Below, piece after piece: positions 1 through 7,739 of a stretch of 58,590 bases of DNA. Numbering within the stretch: the first letter of the stretch is position 1; each line of letters starts with the position of its first letter. This DNA is from Lachnospiraceae bacterium (lineage in GTDB: Bacteria; Bacillota; Clostridia; Lachnospirales; Lachnospiraceae), in contig JAFUQM010000023.1 of assembly GCA_017472325.1 (NCBI GenBank), positions 1 through 58,590 of the forward strand, written 5' to 3'. The notes beneath the pieces were generated by a model. That model made no database searches. It saw only the letters and a program-made list of their open reading frames with translations, and had not been told where the DNA came from. The translations under genes and the position numbers were made by a program.

Positions 1-288
1 ATGTTCGATTATCTCTAAGCATTTTCTTGTCAACTGCAATTGTTCTTCGCAATGCATATATGGATCACACATTGCTCCTGTCCTTATCATACATTTTTTA
101 CGCTTGGAGCGAAGTGCCTTTTCCAATAATTCGGGAGCATTCTGCTTTACTTCAATATCCTCGAAATCATGGGTAAACTGGTAGCACTTGCTTCTACTGT
201 CACAATAAATGCAACCGTGCGTACACCCTCGGTAAAGATTCATTCCATTCTGCGCAGATAATATCCCCTTTGTTTCTACATAATGCAT
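1..288 (-). CDS. SPL-family radical SAM protein (C-terminus beyond window edge)
   Basis: The frame is open from an ATG at 288 through the left edge, giving 96 residues of the N-terminal part. The start follows a GAGG ribosome site 8 nt upstream. Near residue 21 the peptide reads RGCTHGCIYCDSR, the CxxxCxxC cluster motif of radical SAM enzymes that binds a 4Fe-4S cluster. The start MHYVETKG and the later RTGAMCDPY segment fit the small radical SAM proteins distantly related to spore photoproduct lyase. The substrate of this subgroup is not known to me. The C-terminal two thirds lie outside the window, so intactness cannot be judged. Confidence 0.8.
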   Translation of the reverse strand, partial: MHYVETKGILSAQNGMNLYRGCTHGCIYCDSRSKCYQFTHDFEDIEVKQNAPELLEKALRSKRKKCMIRTGAMCDPYMHCEEQLQLTRKCLEIIEH

Positions 289-364
289 TTCTTTTTCCTC
301 AATCAATTTAAAGTTATCTTTCTTGTTTTTATGTAAATCAGCAAAAATCTTAAACAATTTATAA

Positions 365-796
365 AAGTGCTTCTGCCTCAAGGCTTTTTCCCTTGACACC
401 TTCCATGAAGTAAGCCAAAATATAGATACCAAACTACATGCATGGCTTACTTTTCTAAGCTCTGCTGAGCCAAGGGATATTTTAAATCTGATAACTCATT
501 ATCCTGAATTTACGGAATACTATAAAGATATTGTGACTTTCCGCAAGAAATCAAAGGAGTTAATATCTATGTATTCAGAAGCATTAGCTATACTTGATCA
601 CAATACGGAATTATACATGATTAACGAACTACAGAATTCTATAAAAGAAAAGAATGCCATTATTGCGGAAAAGGATATGGCTATTGCTGAAAAGAATATT
701 ACTATTGAGGCAAAGGATGCTGCTCTTGCTGAAAGCCAATCCACTATCGCTGCCTTACAAAAAGAGATAGAAAATCTTCGTTCACAAAATAACTAG
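365..796 (+). pseudogene. 3' remnant of an Rpn-family nuclease/putative transposase gene
   Basis: One frame is open from the stop at 362-364 to the TAA at 794-796. It encodes a WLTFLSS segment, then YPEFTEYYKD, and ends in a coiled-coil tail with IAEKD-like repeats. This matches the C-terminal part of Rpn-type PD-(D/E)XK proteins common in Lachnospiraceae, which are normally about 300 residues. The catalytic N-terminal half is absent; upstream sequence belongs to the divergent radical SAM gene. Possible residual starts are GTG 533 and ATG 569. The latter has AAAGGAG upstream, so a short coiled-coil product could still be made. I call it a truncated relic. Family membership is from recognition of the C-terminal pattern, not a search. 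Confidence 0.65.
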
Positions 797-801
797 TTTA
801 T

Positions 802-841
802 AATGCCGACTCTCAAATACAAAAGAGTCGGCATTTTCTTT
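802..841 (+). terminator. Rho-independent terminator
   Basis: An 11-bp perfect stem (802-812 with 825-835) is followed by a T-rich tract. It lies directly after the Rpn remnant and would end plus-strand transcripts from it. It suggests the remnant still has an ordinary gene end. Confidence 0.85.
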
Positions 842-929
842 TTGGAAAGTGCTCTATAACTTCAAGTTTATAAGCAACTTCATATTATGAAAAGCAGCTT
901 GATGTTTTCTATAATATTTCATTGTTCTA

Positions 930-1083
930 TTATAGCTTACTTTGATAATGTTCCAATTGATGAAAAACACCAACAACATTTACAACCTCTGCTCTCACAT
1001 CAAAAATAACAATAACGCAGGTAATATATCAGATTATTAAGCAATTCATCTGCATATTCTGAAATAACTAATTTATAACCCAT
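930..1083 (-). pseudogene. RelE/ParE-type toxin gene with internal deletion
   Basis: An ATG at 1083 overlaps the end of the antitoxin gene and reads MGYKLVISEYADELLNNLIY, the usual start of ParE/RelE toxins. After about 22 codons the frame breaks and stops at 1000. In another frame, the sequence up to the TAA at 930-932 encodes VIFDVRAEVVNVVGVFHQLE, the typical C-terminal part of the same family. About 50 codons of the middle, where the core strands and basic catalytic or binding residues lie, are missing. The antitoxin upstream is intact, so this is a dead toxin with a live antitoxin. Confidence 0.75.
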
Positions 1084-1333
1084 ACTTTGCTCTCATTTCT
1101 CTGAGTGCTGTTCTGGCATCTTTTACTAGACCTTCCTCAATCTGCTTTTCAGAAATTTCAATATCTCTATACATAGTGAGTTGTTTCATGGTAGACTCAT
1201 AAATTTCCATACTCATAATGACCATATCACCATAACCATTTTTAGTAATGTAGATAGGCTCTTCTGCTCTGTGACACATATCAGAAATCTCTGACGTATT
1301 TTTCAAATCTTTAATTGGAATAATCTGTGGCAT
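1073..1333 (-). CDS. Phd/YefM-family antitoxin
   Basis: This 86-residue protein contains the IYITKNGYGDMVIMSMEIYE stretch typical of the Phd/YefM DNA-binding fold and an acidic C-terminal tail that would normally wrap the toxin. I choose ATG 1333 because AGGAGG sits 8 nt upstream; a GTG at 1342 would overlap that site. The partner toxin gene overlaps the 3' end but is broken by an internal deletion. Phd/YefM proteins repress their own promoter, and a 20-bp near-palindrome covers the -10 box here. It may now be an orphan regulator or act against a related toxin elsewhere. Confidence 0.85.
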   Translation of the reverse strand: MPQIIPIKDLKNTSEISDMCHRAEEPIYITKNGYGDMVIMSMEIYESTMKQLTMYRDIEISEKQIEEGLVKDARTALREMRAKYGL

Positions 1334-1350
1334 AAGTGACACCTCCTAAC

Positions 1351-1389
1351 TATGGTTTAATTATACCATAATTATATCCTCTTTTCCAA
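1351..1389 (-). promoter_or_regulatory. Promoter and operator of the orphan antitoxin
   Basis: On the minus strand a -35 TTGGAA (1384-1389) and a -10 TATAAT (1360-1365) are spaced by 18 nt. A 20-bp near-palindrome with arms TATGGT and ACCATA (1351-1370) covers the -10 box. This is the expected position for antitoxin autorepression. Confidence 0.6.
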
Positions 1390-1416
1390 CATATATTACA
1401 TAATGTAATCTTATTT

Positions 1417-2225
1417 TCAATTTTTCATAAAACACTTCACCCTATCTTCTAACTCTAAACAAACTTCTTTAACCGCACCATTCTTTATTTTATTTGTAAA
1501 TAAATCCGCATATACTTCTTTTAGTTCTGCACATCCAACAATATCAAATATTTCATACTGATACTTATAATATGCTTCATCCTCCAAATATAAAATCCTC
1601 TTAATTGGATTACTTTTTATAACATCAGTCAAACCTATTTCATACGAAGCAAAACAATGTAAAAATACAATATTATCTGCTATATTTCTAACTCTCATTT
1701 CCTCTAATACGTTTCTTAAATGACATAAATCCCAAGCCATTCCCCTTACATCCTTAAGAAAATCTGCACTATTTCTATTAGGTTGCATATGTCTAAAAAA
1801 ATCTTTGTTGTAAGAATCATTACAAATATATTTCCCAATCAAATAAGATTCATTTTCCAAATATACCCCAATAAAATCTCTTATAAAATCTAATAATTCA
1901 CTTATTTTACTTTTATTTCCCTTCTTCACTTCAGTTCTTATTATAAATCCCTTAAGAAGCATTGCATAAATAATCCAAAATACTTCAATCTCTTGTCCTT
2001 TATCATTTTTAATATTTTGTACTTTCATATACAACTCTTTATATGCGTTCTCCGATAAAACAAATGGAGCAAAATTTCCATATTCAATTTGTTCTTCTGT
2101 CATTTCAGCCAACATCTTGTCTGCATATAAAGTATTATATACAGCTGCTTCATTAATCGGATATTGATTTAATGAAGCTTCAAAAGCATACTACTGATAT
2201 AGCTATATTTACTTCTAATCGACAT
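1417..2225 (-). pseudogene. Frameshifted gene of unknown function
   Basis: A 232-codon open frame runs from ATG 2115 to 1417, but that ATG has no ribosome site. The frame continues upstream with plausible coding sequence (YAFEASLNQYPINEAAVYNT) until an in-frame stop near 2190. A good start, ATG 2225 with AAGGAGG about 11 nt upstream, lies in a different frame and meets a stop after 18 codons. A one-base indel near 2190 would join them into a protein of about 269 residues. I do not recognise the family. It is acidic, has no obvious membrane segment and no known catalytic motif. A sequencing error could mimic the frameshift. Confidence 0.5.
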
Positions 2226-2312
2226 ACTTCTTCTCGCCTCCTTCTTTCTTTAATTTTTCTGTTGCTGCTAAATAGGTCTTATTATTAATTAAATCTTCCC
2301 TATTGAGCATAG

Positions 2313-2372
2313 TCAGAAAACCTTTGTTAAAACTTCTGTGTTAACAGCAACTGTAATATTTTCAGCACCCAT
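2313..2372 (-). pseudogene. Broken N-terminus of an antitoxin-like gene
   Basis: An ATG at 2372 with AAAGGAGG 7 nt upstream opens a frame reading MGAENITVAVNTEVLTKVF and then stops. This start resembles RelB/DinJ-type antitoxins but the rest of the domain is missing. A further short frame from the ATG near 2309 (LINNKTYLAATEKLKKEGGE) may be its displaced tail. The assignment rests on a short N-terminal pattern only. Confidence 0.35.
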
Positions 2373-2401
2373 CCTAGTACCTCCTTTAATTTTGTACTAG
2401 G
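2373..2401 (-). promoter_or_regulatory. Inverted repeat enclosing a ribosome binding site
   Basis: Perfect 8-bp arms, CCTAGTAC (minus strand, 2394-2401) and GTACTAGG (2373-2380), flank a 13-nt loop that contains AAAGGAG. The ATG at 2372 follows directly. The repeat could be an operator for the lost antitoxin or a hairpin that displays or hides the ribosome site. Confidence 0.5.
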
Positions 2402-2425
2402 AATACCCACACTCAGATAAATTCT

Positions 2426-2533
2426 TTAGAAATATGCTTTCTTACCATACCCAACATCTGCATTGATGTCTGTACGCCACCGCTTATGAGCTTTATCTAA
2501 AAAATCATTGGTGAGTCTGTCTTTGAGTGCCAT
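2426..2533 (-). CDS. Small protein of unknown function (35 aa)
   Basis: ATG 2533 overlaps the TAA of the upstream gene by one base, and GGGAGGTGAG lies 5-10 nt upstream, so translation is probably coupled. The product MALKDRLTNDFLDKAHKRWR and following residues is charged with no membrane segment. I do not recognise it. It could be the intact small partner of the upstream gene or a truncated form of a longer protein. Confidence 0.5.
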   Translation of the reverse strand: MALKDRLTNDFLDKAHKRWRTDINADVGYGKKAYF

Positions 2534-2844
2534 TATTTCTCACCTCCCAACATCATTGGGAACTTAATGGATACCCCAGCGATGGTAAACATATTTACAA
2601 ATATTCTAAAGAATCTAGCAGACTCATCTGGTGGTACATCCATACCACTCTTGGCAGTACTGATTATAACAGCACTATGCATTCCTTCCCTGCGGTAATA
2701 GTCTGCGAGGTCTTTTATCTTCTGATAATTCCTATCGTTATTGAGTACCTGCCAGTCTTGCACTCTGCCAGTATCATCACATTTGGCAGGGGCGAGAAGA
2801 ATATAGTTCCTTGGATATTTTTTCGCTATCTGATTTAGTAACAT
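2533..2844 (-). CDS. Conserved-looking hypothetical protein (103 aa)
   Basis: ATG 2844 has AGGAGG 9 nt upstream. The GTG at 2850 is too close to that site to be used. The protein starts MLLNQIAKKYPRNYILLAPA, has a central YYRREGMHSAVIIS segment and ends with hydrophobic IFVNMFTIAGVSIKFPMM. It has no motif I can name. The gene overlaps a 35-residue gene downstream, so the two form a pair. Position among toxin-antitoxin remnants suggests an accessory gene, but function is unknown. Confidence 0.6.
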   Translation of the reverse strand: MLLNQIAKKYPRNYILLAPAKCDDTGRVQDWQVLNNDRNYQKIKDLADYYRREGMHSAVIISTAKSGMDVPPDESARFFRIFVNMFTIAGVSIKFPMMLGGEK

Positions 2845-2981
2845 AGCCACGTACCTCCTTTCAGAAATTCAGGGTTATGGTCTATCTTACTCGAGCTTAA
2901 AAGCAAGTCAAACGTATCAGGCACTATTTCTTAGGTTTGTGGGATGACTGACTAAACTTCGCCATATCAGCGAAAAATGTG

Positions 2982-3013
2982 CAAAAAATTAGAGCCATCC
3001 AAAGATGACTCTG
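2982..3013 (-). terminator. Rho-independent terminator of the TA operon
   Basis: Read on the minus strand, AGAGTCATC and GATGGCTCT pair around a TTTG loop with one G-T pair and are followed by TAATTTTTTG. It lies 17 nt after the toxin stop codon. Confidence 0.75.
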
Positions 3014-3029
3014 TCCCATAAACAATATT

Positions 3030-3347
3030 CTATAACCCTCTGATTATATTTAAATAATCCTGCCGCTGGTCTACTACCGCATAAATAATAACTTCTTTTT
3101 TATCCTCATTAACCTTATAAAACACTAATTTTTTTTCCAATATCAAAACCTTATATCCCTGCCTTTTAAGCACCAGATAGCGAGGTTCTACTCCAATAGA
3201 TGGATGATTACCTAACTCCAGAATACTCTGTTCCAATTCTTCCAGTTTATTTAATGCAACTTCACTTCCAAAATTTTCAGCTACATACAAAATAATTTTT
3301 CTGATATGTGCATCTGCCGTTTCAGTACGAATAACTTTATATTTCAA
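3030..3347 (-). CDS. RelE/ParE-family toxin
   Basis: This 105-residue protein has the compact ParE/RelE layout: N-terminal helices, a KLEELEQSI helix, then basic strands with YLVLKRQGYKVLILEKKLVF and a C-terminal VVDQRQDYLNII segment. Family members either cleave mRNA at the ribosome or poison gyrase; the sequence does not decide which. The start is a TTG at 3347, whose AGGAGG site lies inside the last codons of the antitoxin gene, 6 nt upstream. The weak start codon would keep toxin below antitoxin. The pair looks complete and functional. Confidence 0.85.
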   Translation of the reverse strand: MKYKVIRTETADAHIRKIILYVAENFGSEVALNKLEELEQSILELGNHPSIGVEPRYLVLKRQGYKVLILEKKLVFYKVNEDKKEVIIYAVVDQRQDYLNIIRGL

Positions 3348-3348
3348 A

Positions 3349-3627
3349 TTATCCCTCCTGCAACAGTTTTCTTAAATCGTCAAAGGTTTCGCTGATTGGT
3401 GCTACCCGACCATTTCTAACATCATCCTCTGCTTCTGCCAAAATTTCCAACAGCTCAATCCTTGATTTCATTCTCTTATATTCTTCATAGGCAAGTGACA
3501 CTGTATCACCCCTGCCATTTACAGTTATAATTACTGCCTCGTTTTCTTCTCTGCATTGTCTTGAAATTTCGTTATAATGATTTCGCAAATCGGCAGATGG
3601 TCTTATAGTTTCCTGTAGTGCATACAT
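3349..3627 (-). CDS. Phd/YefM-family antitoxin
   Basis: The 92-residue protein contains RPSADLRNHYNEISRQCREE followed by AVIITVNGRGDTVSLAYEEY, the Phd/YefM fold, and an acidic tail ending DDLRKLLQEG. It should neutralise the adjacent RelE/ParE toxin and repress the operon. Its start ATG 3627 has AAGGAGG 7 nt upstream. The stop codon is one base from the toxin start codon. A strong promoter with an overlapping inverted repeat precedes it. Confidence 0.87.
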   Translation of the reverse strand: MYALQETIRPSADLRNHYNEISRQCREENEAVIITVNGRGDTVSLAYEEYKRMKSRIELLEILAEAEDDVRNGRVAPISETFDDLRKLLQEG

Positions 3628-3646
3628 TTAAAACACCTCCTTGATA

Positions 3647-3682
3647 TAGACATATTATATCCCAATTTGTCTATTTTATCAA
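3647..3682 (-). promoter_or_regulatory. TA operon promoter with overlapping operator
   Basis: The minus strand carries TTGATA (3677-3682), a 17-nt spacer and TATAAT (3654-3659). Inverted arms TAGACA (3668-3673 and 3647-3652 as read on opposite strands) bracket the -10 region. This suits autorepression by the antitoxin complex. Confidence 0.75.
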
Positions 3683-4196
3683 GTGCTTTCAGTTCTCAAA
3701 AAACAGGGCAAATGCCTTTAATTAGTACCCCACTTAGAATTTCTGCACTATTTCTTACTGAAGAAACTACACAAAAATATGGGTGTAAATCCACCGTTTC
3801 ATAAGACCTTATAACTACCTAAAAATACCAACTCCTCCAAAATGCACCAGTCAATCAATAGTTGGTGGTGGCAAAATACTTTCTATCATTATAGTACCCA
3901 AAAAGACTTTAGATACATAAAATTAAGCTGACTTAACTGCCGAGTATTGATAGGATTGCTGGGTATTGTCCCTCCTCGATAGCACTTTTGGTTTTAAGCC
4001 TTATAAAACTTTTATAAGTTTATTTCTCATGGGATTTTGGGATTTTCGCTAAAGCTCATACTTTTTTCTTTACTCATTTTCTATGGGATTTTGGGATTTT
4101 CGCTCAAACTCACATACTTTTTTCAATAGGGGCTATACATACATCCAAGACACCTAAATAGGGGATGACAGTGCATCCAAACCAACCCTAAAAATA
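3683..4196. other. Intergenic region with direct repeats and a palindrome
   Basis: I find no supportable gene here. It contains a perfect inverted repeat CTTATAAAA/TTTTATAAG with a one-base centre (4000-4018). It also contains two copies of a roughly 40-bp direct repeat (4029-4067 and 4083-4123), each with GGGATTTTGGGATTTTCGCT. The region looks like eroded accessory DNA between the toxin-antitoxin block and the core prfA operon. Confidence 0.6.
4029..4123. repeat. Tandem pair of about 40-bp direct repeats
   Basis: Copies at 4029-4067 and 4083-4123 share the core GGGATTTTGGGATTTTCGCT and a tail ending ATACTTTTTT. The second copy differs by a few substitutions and a small insertion. Each copy itself contains the doublet GGGATTTT. 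Function is unknown. Confidence 0.8.
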
Positions 4197-4233
4197 AAAA
4201 ACGGGCGATGACATATGTCAAAGTCCGTTTTTT
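4196..4233. terminator. Bidirectional terminator with internal palindrome
   Basis: A6CGG (4196-4204) pairs with CCGT6 (4225-4233), giving T-runs in both directions. The loop holds the perfect 12-bp palindrome TGACATATGTCA (4209-4220), which can form a second stem. It lies 64 nt beyond the prfA stop and probably ends the rho-side operon. Confidence 0.8.
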
Positions 4234-4296
4234 ACAAATTTTTATTCATTTTTTGTTAACTCGTAATTTCCAAGAAACCCAGCAAATTCAAGGCTT

Positions 4297-5373
4297 TTAG
4301 CCTTCATTTTGCATGCGGCTTAACTTCGCCGCCTGGTCGGCTGCAATACAAGCGTCAATAATTTCTTGGATATCACCATTCATAATCTTATCTAATTTAT
4401 AAAGGGTTAAGTTGATTCTGTGATCTGTCACACGTCCCTGCGGGAAGTTGTAGGTACGGATTTTCTCTGAACGGTCACCTGTACCAACCTGACTTCTTCT
4501 AAGTTCTGCTTCTGCATCATGTGCTTTCTGCTGTTCTAAATCGTACAGCTTTGCACGTAAGAGCGCAAATGCTTTTGCTTTGTTCTGCATCTGTGACTTC
4601 TCTGTCTGGCTATAGATAACAATACCTGTTGGCATATGTGTCAGTCGTACTGCAGAGTCTGTTGTATTAACACACTGTCCACCCGAACCAGATGCACGCA
4701 TAACGTCGATGCGGATATCTTTTTCATCAATAACAACGTCTACCTCTTCTACTTCTGGCATAACTGCTACTGTAATGGTAGATGTGTGAATACGTCCTCC
4801 ACTTTCTGTTTCTGGAACACGCTGTACGCGGTGTACGCCACTTTCGTATTTTAACTTAGAATAAGCACCCTGACCGCTAATCATGAAGCTGACTTCCTTC
4901 ATACCGCCAATTCCAATGTCATCCACGTTCAGTGTTTCTACTTTCCATCTCTGGCTTTCTGCATAATGAACATATAGACGATATACTTCTGCTGCAAACA
5001 ACGCTGCTTCATCACCGCCGGCACCTGCTCTGATTTCCACGATAACGTTCTTATCATCATTAGGGTCCTTTGGCAAAAGAAGAATCTTTAATTCCTGTTC
5101 TAATTCTTCCACACGCTTTTTCGCTTCATTTAATTCTTCTTTTAACATCTCACGCATGTCTTCATCAGACTCAGACTCTAACATTACAAGACTGTCATCA
5201 ATATCCTGTTTACATTTTTTATATTCTTTATATGCTTCTACAATTGGTGTCAAATCGCTCTGTTCTTTCATCAGAGAGCGAAAACGTGCCTGATTATTTG
5301 TTACAGTTGGCTCGTTTAATTCACCCATGATTTCTTCAAAGCGGATTAGCAAATCCTCTAATCTGTCAAACAT
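4297..5373 (-). CDS. prfA: Peptide chain release factor 1
   Basis: RF1 reads UAA and UAG stop codons in the ribosomal A site and triggers peptide release. The 358-residue length is normal. The tripeptide PET at about 187-189 sits in [14 protein letters not shown] and is the PxT stop-codon recognition motif of RF1, not the SPF motif of RF2. The catalytic GGQ lies at 231-233. ATG 5373 has an AGGAGGAGAAG ribosome site upstream. The gene follows prmC, whose product methylates the GGQ glutamine, after an 11-nt gap in one operon. Confidence 0.97.
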   Translation of the reverse strand: MFDRLEDLLIRFEEIMGELNEPTVTNNQARFRSLMKEQSDLTPIVEAYKEYKKCKQDIDDSLVMLESESDEDMREMLKEELNEAKKRVEELEQELKILLLPKDPNDDKNVIVEIRAGAGGDEAALFAAEVYRLYVHYAESQRWKVETLNVDDIGIGGMKEVSFMISGQGAYSKLKYESGVHRVQRVPETESGGRIHTSTITVAVMPEVEEVDVVIDEKDIRIDVMRASGSGGQCVNTTDSAVRLTHMPTGIVIYSQTEKSQMQNKAKAFALLRAKLYDLEQQKAHDAEAELRRSQVGTGDRSEKIRTYNFPQGRVTDHRINLTLYKLDKIMNGDIQEIIDACIAADQAAKLSRMQNEG

Positions 5374-5384
5374 CTCTTCTCCTC

Positions 5385-6212
5385 CTAAAAAAGTGCATGA
5401 ACAACTCTGTCCAGTCCTGCGTAGTCTTTGACTACCTCTATTTCCTTATAACCAGCTTCTGCTAATAAATCTGATACCTGCTGTCCCTGGTCATATCCTA
5501 TCTCCAAAAATATACGTCCGCCCCTATATAGATGCTCACCTGCGGACTCTATGATTTTCCGGTAAAAGAAAAGCCCATCTTCCTTACCATCTAGGGCAAT
5601 ATACGGCTCATGCTCTTTTACTTCCGGCATCAAAGTGTCAATTACATCCGTCCGTATATAAGGCGGATTCGATACAATAATCTCAAATTTTTCTTCCACA
5701 CGTGCAAACAAATCACTTTGCAAAAATTCTGCCCTAAGCCCTAGCGCATCCCGGTTTCTGCACGCAACTGCCAGTGCGTTTTCTGAAATATCCACACCAA
5801 CACCAGCACAGTCGTTTGAATACCGTAGCAAACTTAGCAAAATACATCCAGAACCCGTACACACATCCAGAATACGCATACCATCATGCAGATGCTTCAT
5901 AGCAACCTCTACTAAAATCTCAGTATCCTGTCTTGGAATCAAGACATGTTCATTTACCTCAAATGACAGTCCCATAAACTCCTGCACACCGGTCAGATGC
6001 TGCAACGGAACGTGACTGGCACGTCTTTTAATATAGTCAACATATCTGTCATATTCCTGATTGGTGACTTCTCTGTCACCATGTGCCAACAAATCATTCC
6101 TGCTTGTACCACATATATGCTCTAATAACAATCGGGCATCCAGCTTGGCTTCCATAATATCCGCCTGCACTAGTTGTTGCACACCTTCTTCATATACCTT
6201 CTGATATGTCAT
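5385..6212 (-). CDS. prmC: Peptide chain release factor N5-glutamine methyltransferase
   Basis: PrmC methylates the glutamine of the GGQ motif in release factors using S-adenosylmethionine. The SAM-binding loop DVCTGSGC lies near residues 116-123 and the catalytic NPPY near 182-185, with the substrate-side PRQDTE motif before them. About 275 residues is normal. I choose ATG 6212; a GTG at 6218 overlaps the stop of the upstream gene and would add two residues. It directly precedes its substrate gene prfA. Confidence 0.96.
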   Translation of the reverse strand: MTYQKVYEEGVQQLVQADIMEAKLDARLLLEHICGTSRNDLLAHGDREVTNQEYDRYVDYIKRRASHVPLQHLTGVQEFMGLSFEVNEHVLIPRQDTEILVEVAMKHLHDGMRILDVCTGSGCILLSLLRYSNDCAGVGVDISENALAVACRNRDALGLRAEFLQSDLFARVEEKFEIIVSNPPYIRTDVIDTLMPEVKEHEPYIALDGKEDGLFFYRKIIESAGEHLYRGGRIFLEIGYDQGQQVSDLLAEAGYKEIEVVKDYAGLDRVVHALF

Positions 6213-6214
6213 CG

Positions 6215-7183
6215 TCACTCTCTCGTTTCATCTACTTCATATCCAAATTCATCACGTAGATATGTTTTCCAATCAAATACTGCCTCTACTGCTGCAATTG
6301 CAACTTCTATCATATCATCTTCTGGTTCTTTGGTCGTCAGACGCTGTAACCACATACCCGGTGCAGAGACTATGCGCACCAAAATATGATTGCTCTTACC
6401 TGCAAGACGGATAATCTCATAAGAAATTCCTGCAATGACTGGGATTAACGCAACACGTAAGCCCAATCTCGCCAATGGATTGTCTACCCTGATAAAGAAA
6501 AACAAAATAACACTGACTAACATGACAAGCAACATAAAACTTGTTCCACAACGTTTATGCTGTCTGGAACTTTTCCTTACATTCTCTACCGTCAATTCCC
6601 TGCCTCTTTCGATACAGTTAATACATTTGTGTTCAGCACCATGATATTGATAGACTCTCTTGATATCCTGCATCAGAGAGATGGCTACAACATATACTAC
6701 AAATATTATAATTCTGATAACACCTTCCGTGATTGCAAGCAAGGAGGCATTTCTGATATATTTTTCCAACAAAAGGGTCAGTCCATATGGAAGCAACATA
6801 AATATCGCAATAGCAAGAATCATAGAAAATACCATTGTAAGACCAATCAGAACCTTTTCTGCATTATCTTTAAATAATTTGGAAAAAGCTTTATCTGTTG
6901 CTGTTTCCTCTGCATCTTCATCTTCATAAAAAGAAGCTGAATAATTGAGCGTCTTCATACCAAGCGCCAGAGAATCCACAAAATTAAATACCCCTCTGAC
7001 AAATGGAATTTTTGTCAGCACATTACCATGCATGATTCCATCATATTCTTCTACATCTACTTCTATTTCACCATCTGGTTTTCTGACAGCTACAGCATAT
7101 CTGCTTTTATTCTTCATCATAATGCCTTCTAATACTGCCTGACCACCGATTCCGGAATAATGTCCACATTTCTTTCTCTTCAA
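6215..7183 (-). CDS. DUF1385 membrane protein
   Basis: The 322-residue protein begins with the conserved GIGGQAVLEGIMMKN segment of the DUF1385 (YqhQ-like) family and carries the family's YHGAEHKCINC motif in the middle. About four hydrophobic stretches (for example residues 113-135 and 215-255) indicate an integral membrane protein. Family members commonly sit next to rpmE and prfA in Firmicutes; their role is unknown. The start is a TTG at 7183 with AGGTGAG upstream. Its TGA is three bases before the prmC ATG, so translation is coupled. Confidence 0.9.
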   Translation of the reverse strand: MKRKKCGHYSGIGGQAVLEGIMMKNKSRYAVAVRKPDGEIEVDVEEYDGIMHGNVLTKIPFVRGVFNFVDSLALGMKTLNYSASFYEDEDAEETATDKAFSKLFKDNAEKVLIGLTMVFSMILAIAIFMLLPYGLTLLLEKYIRNASLLAITEGVIRIIIFVVYVVAISLMQDIKRVYQYHGAEHKCINCIERGRELTVENVRKSSRQHKRCGTSFMLLVMLVSVILFFFIRVDNPLARLGLRVALIPVIAGISYEIIRLAGKSNHILVRIVSAPGMWLQRLTTKEPEDDMIEVAIAAVEAVFDWKTYLRDEFGYEVDETRE

Positions 7184-7270
7184 ACTAACTCACCTGTAAA
7201 CTTTCTGCTAACGCAATCCAACTCATGAGAAACACGCTTTGCGAGCTATCTTTATGTTATATAAAGCAAT

Positions 7271-7333
7271 GAGCGGTGTGCTTTCGCATACCGCTCTTAT
7301 GCTAATAAGGTTGAGATATTCCATCTCAACCTT
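7271..7333 (-). terminator. Twin hairpins after rpmE
   Basis: Two strong inverted repeats lie between rpmE and the DUF1385 gene. One has perfect 10-bp arms AAGGTTGAGA/TCTCAACCTT (7307-7333). The other has arms GAGCGGT/ACCGCTC plus further pairs (7271-7296). Neither has a long T-run, so they may attenuate or protect mRNA ends more than terminate fully. Confidence 0.6.
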
Positions 7334-7343
7334 GTCTGTTTCC

Positions 7344-7550
7344 TTATTTACTTGTAACACCGTATTTTCTATTGAATTTATCAATACGTCCGTCAGTTCT
7401 AGCAGATTTCTGCTGACCTGTGTAGAATGAATGGCATTTTGAACAAACTTCTACGTGGATTTCAGGTTTTGTAGAACCTGTTACGAATGTATTACCACAG
7501 TTGCATGTTACAGTTGCCTGATAGTACTCTGGATGGATTCCTTCTCTCAT
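7344..7550 (-). CDS. rpmE: 50S ribosomal protein L31
   Basis: L31 is a small protein of the large ribosomal subunit that bridges towards the small subunit. ATG 7550 gives the usual [10 protein letters not shown] start with GAGGTGA upstream; the GTG nine bases earlier overlaps this site. Cysteines at 16, 18, 36 and 39 (CNC and CSKC) make this the zinc-binding C+ type, so the protein may act as a zinc reserve and have a zinc-independent paralogue elsewhere. The gene has its own promoter and a leader of about 110 nt with two hairpins. Confidence 0.96.
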   Translation of the reverse strand: MREGIHPEYYQATVTCNCGNTFVTGSTKPEIHVEVCSKCHSFYTGQQKSARTDGRIDKFNRKYGVTSK

Positions 7551-7584
7551 TTCTTTCACCTCTCTAAAACTATGTTATCTTCAC

Positions 7585-7643
7585 TCTGTGTCCCGTCACA
7601 GATATGATAAATTTTTACACGATATACAGACGTAAGCCTGTAT
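7585..7643 (-). promoter_or_regulatory. Structured rpmE leader (candidate autoregulatory)
   Basis: The rpmE 5' UTR contains two hairpins. TCTGTG/CACAGA with a 6-nt loop lies at 7585-7602, about 25 nt before the ribosome site. ATACAG/CTGTAT with an 8-nt loop lies at 7624-7643. L31 leader families are known in bacteria, so feedback by L31 is plausible, but I cannot match this to a specific family. Confidence 0.4.
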
Positions 7644-7664
7644 GTTCTCATAAACAGCTTTCTC

Positions 7665-7693
7665 ATTGTATCATAGGTTAACACAGTATGCAA
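7665..7693 (-). promoter_or_regulatory. rpmE promoter
   Basis: On the minus strand TTGCAT (7688-7693) and TACAAT (7665-7670) are spaced by 17 nt. The predicted transcript starts about 110 nt before the rpmE start codon. Confidence 0.7.
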
Positions 7694-7739
7694 GCACTTT
7701 TTCAAGATTACTTACTTTATCATGACAAACTTGTTTCCT

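Noticed and set aside
2527..2838. Plus-strand frame of about 100 codons
   Set aside because: It lies opposite the better-supported 103-residue minus-strand gene, has no ribosome site and an irregular composition.
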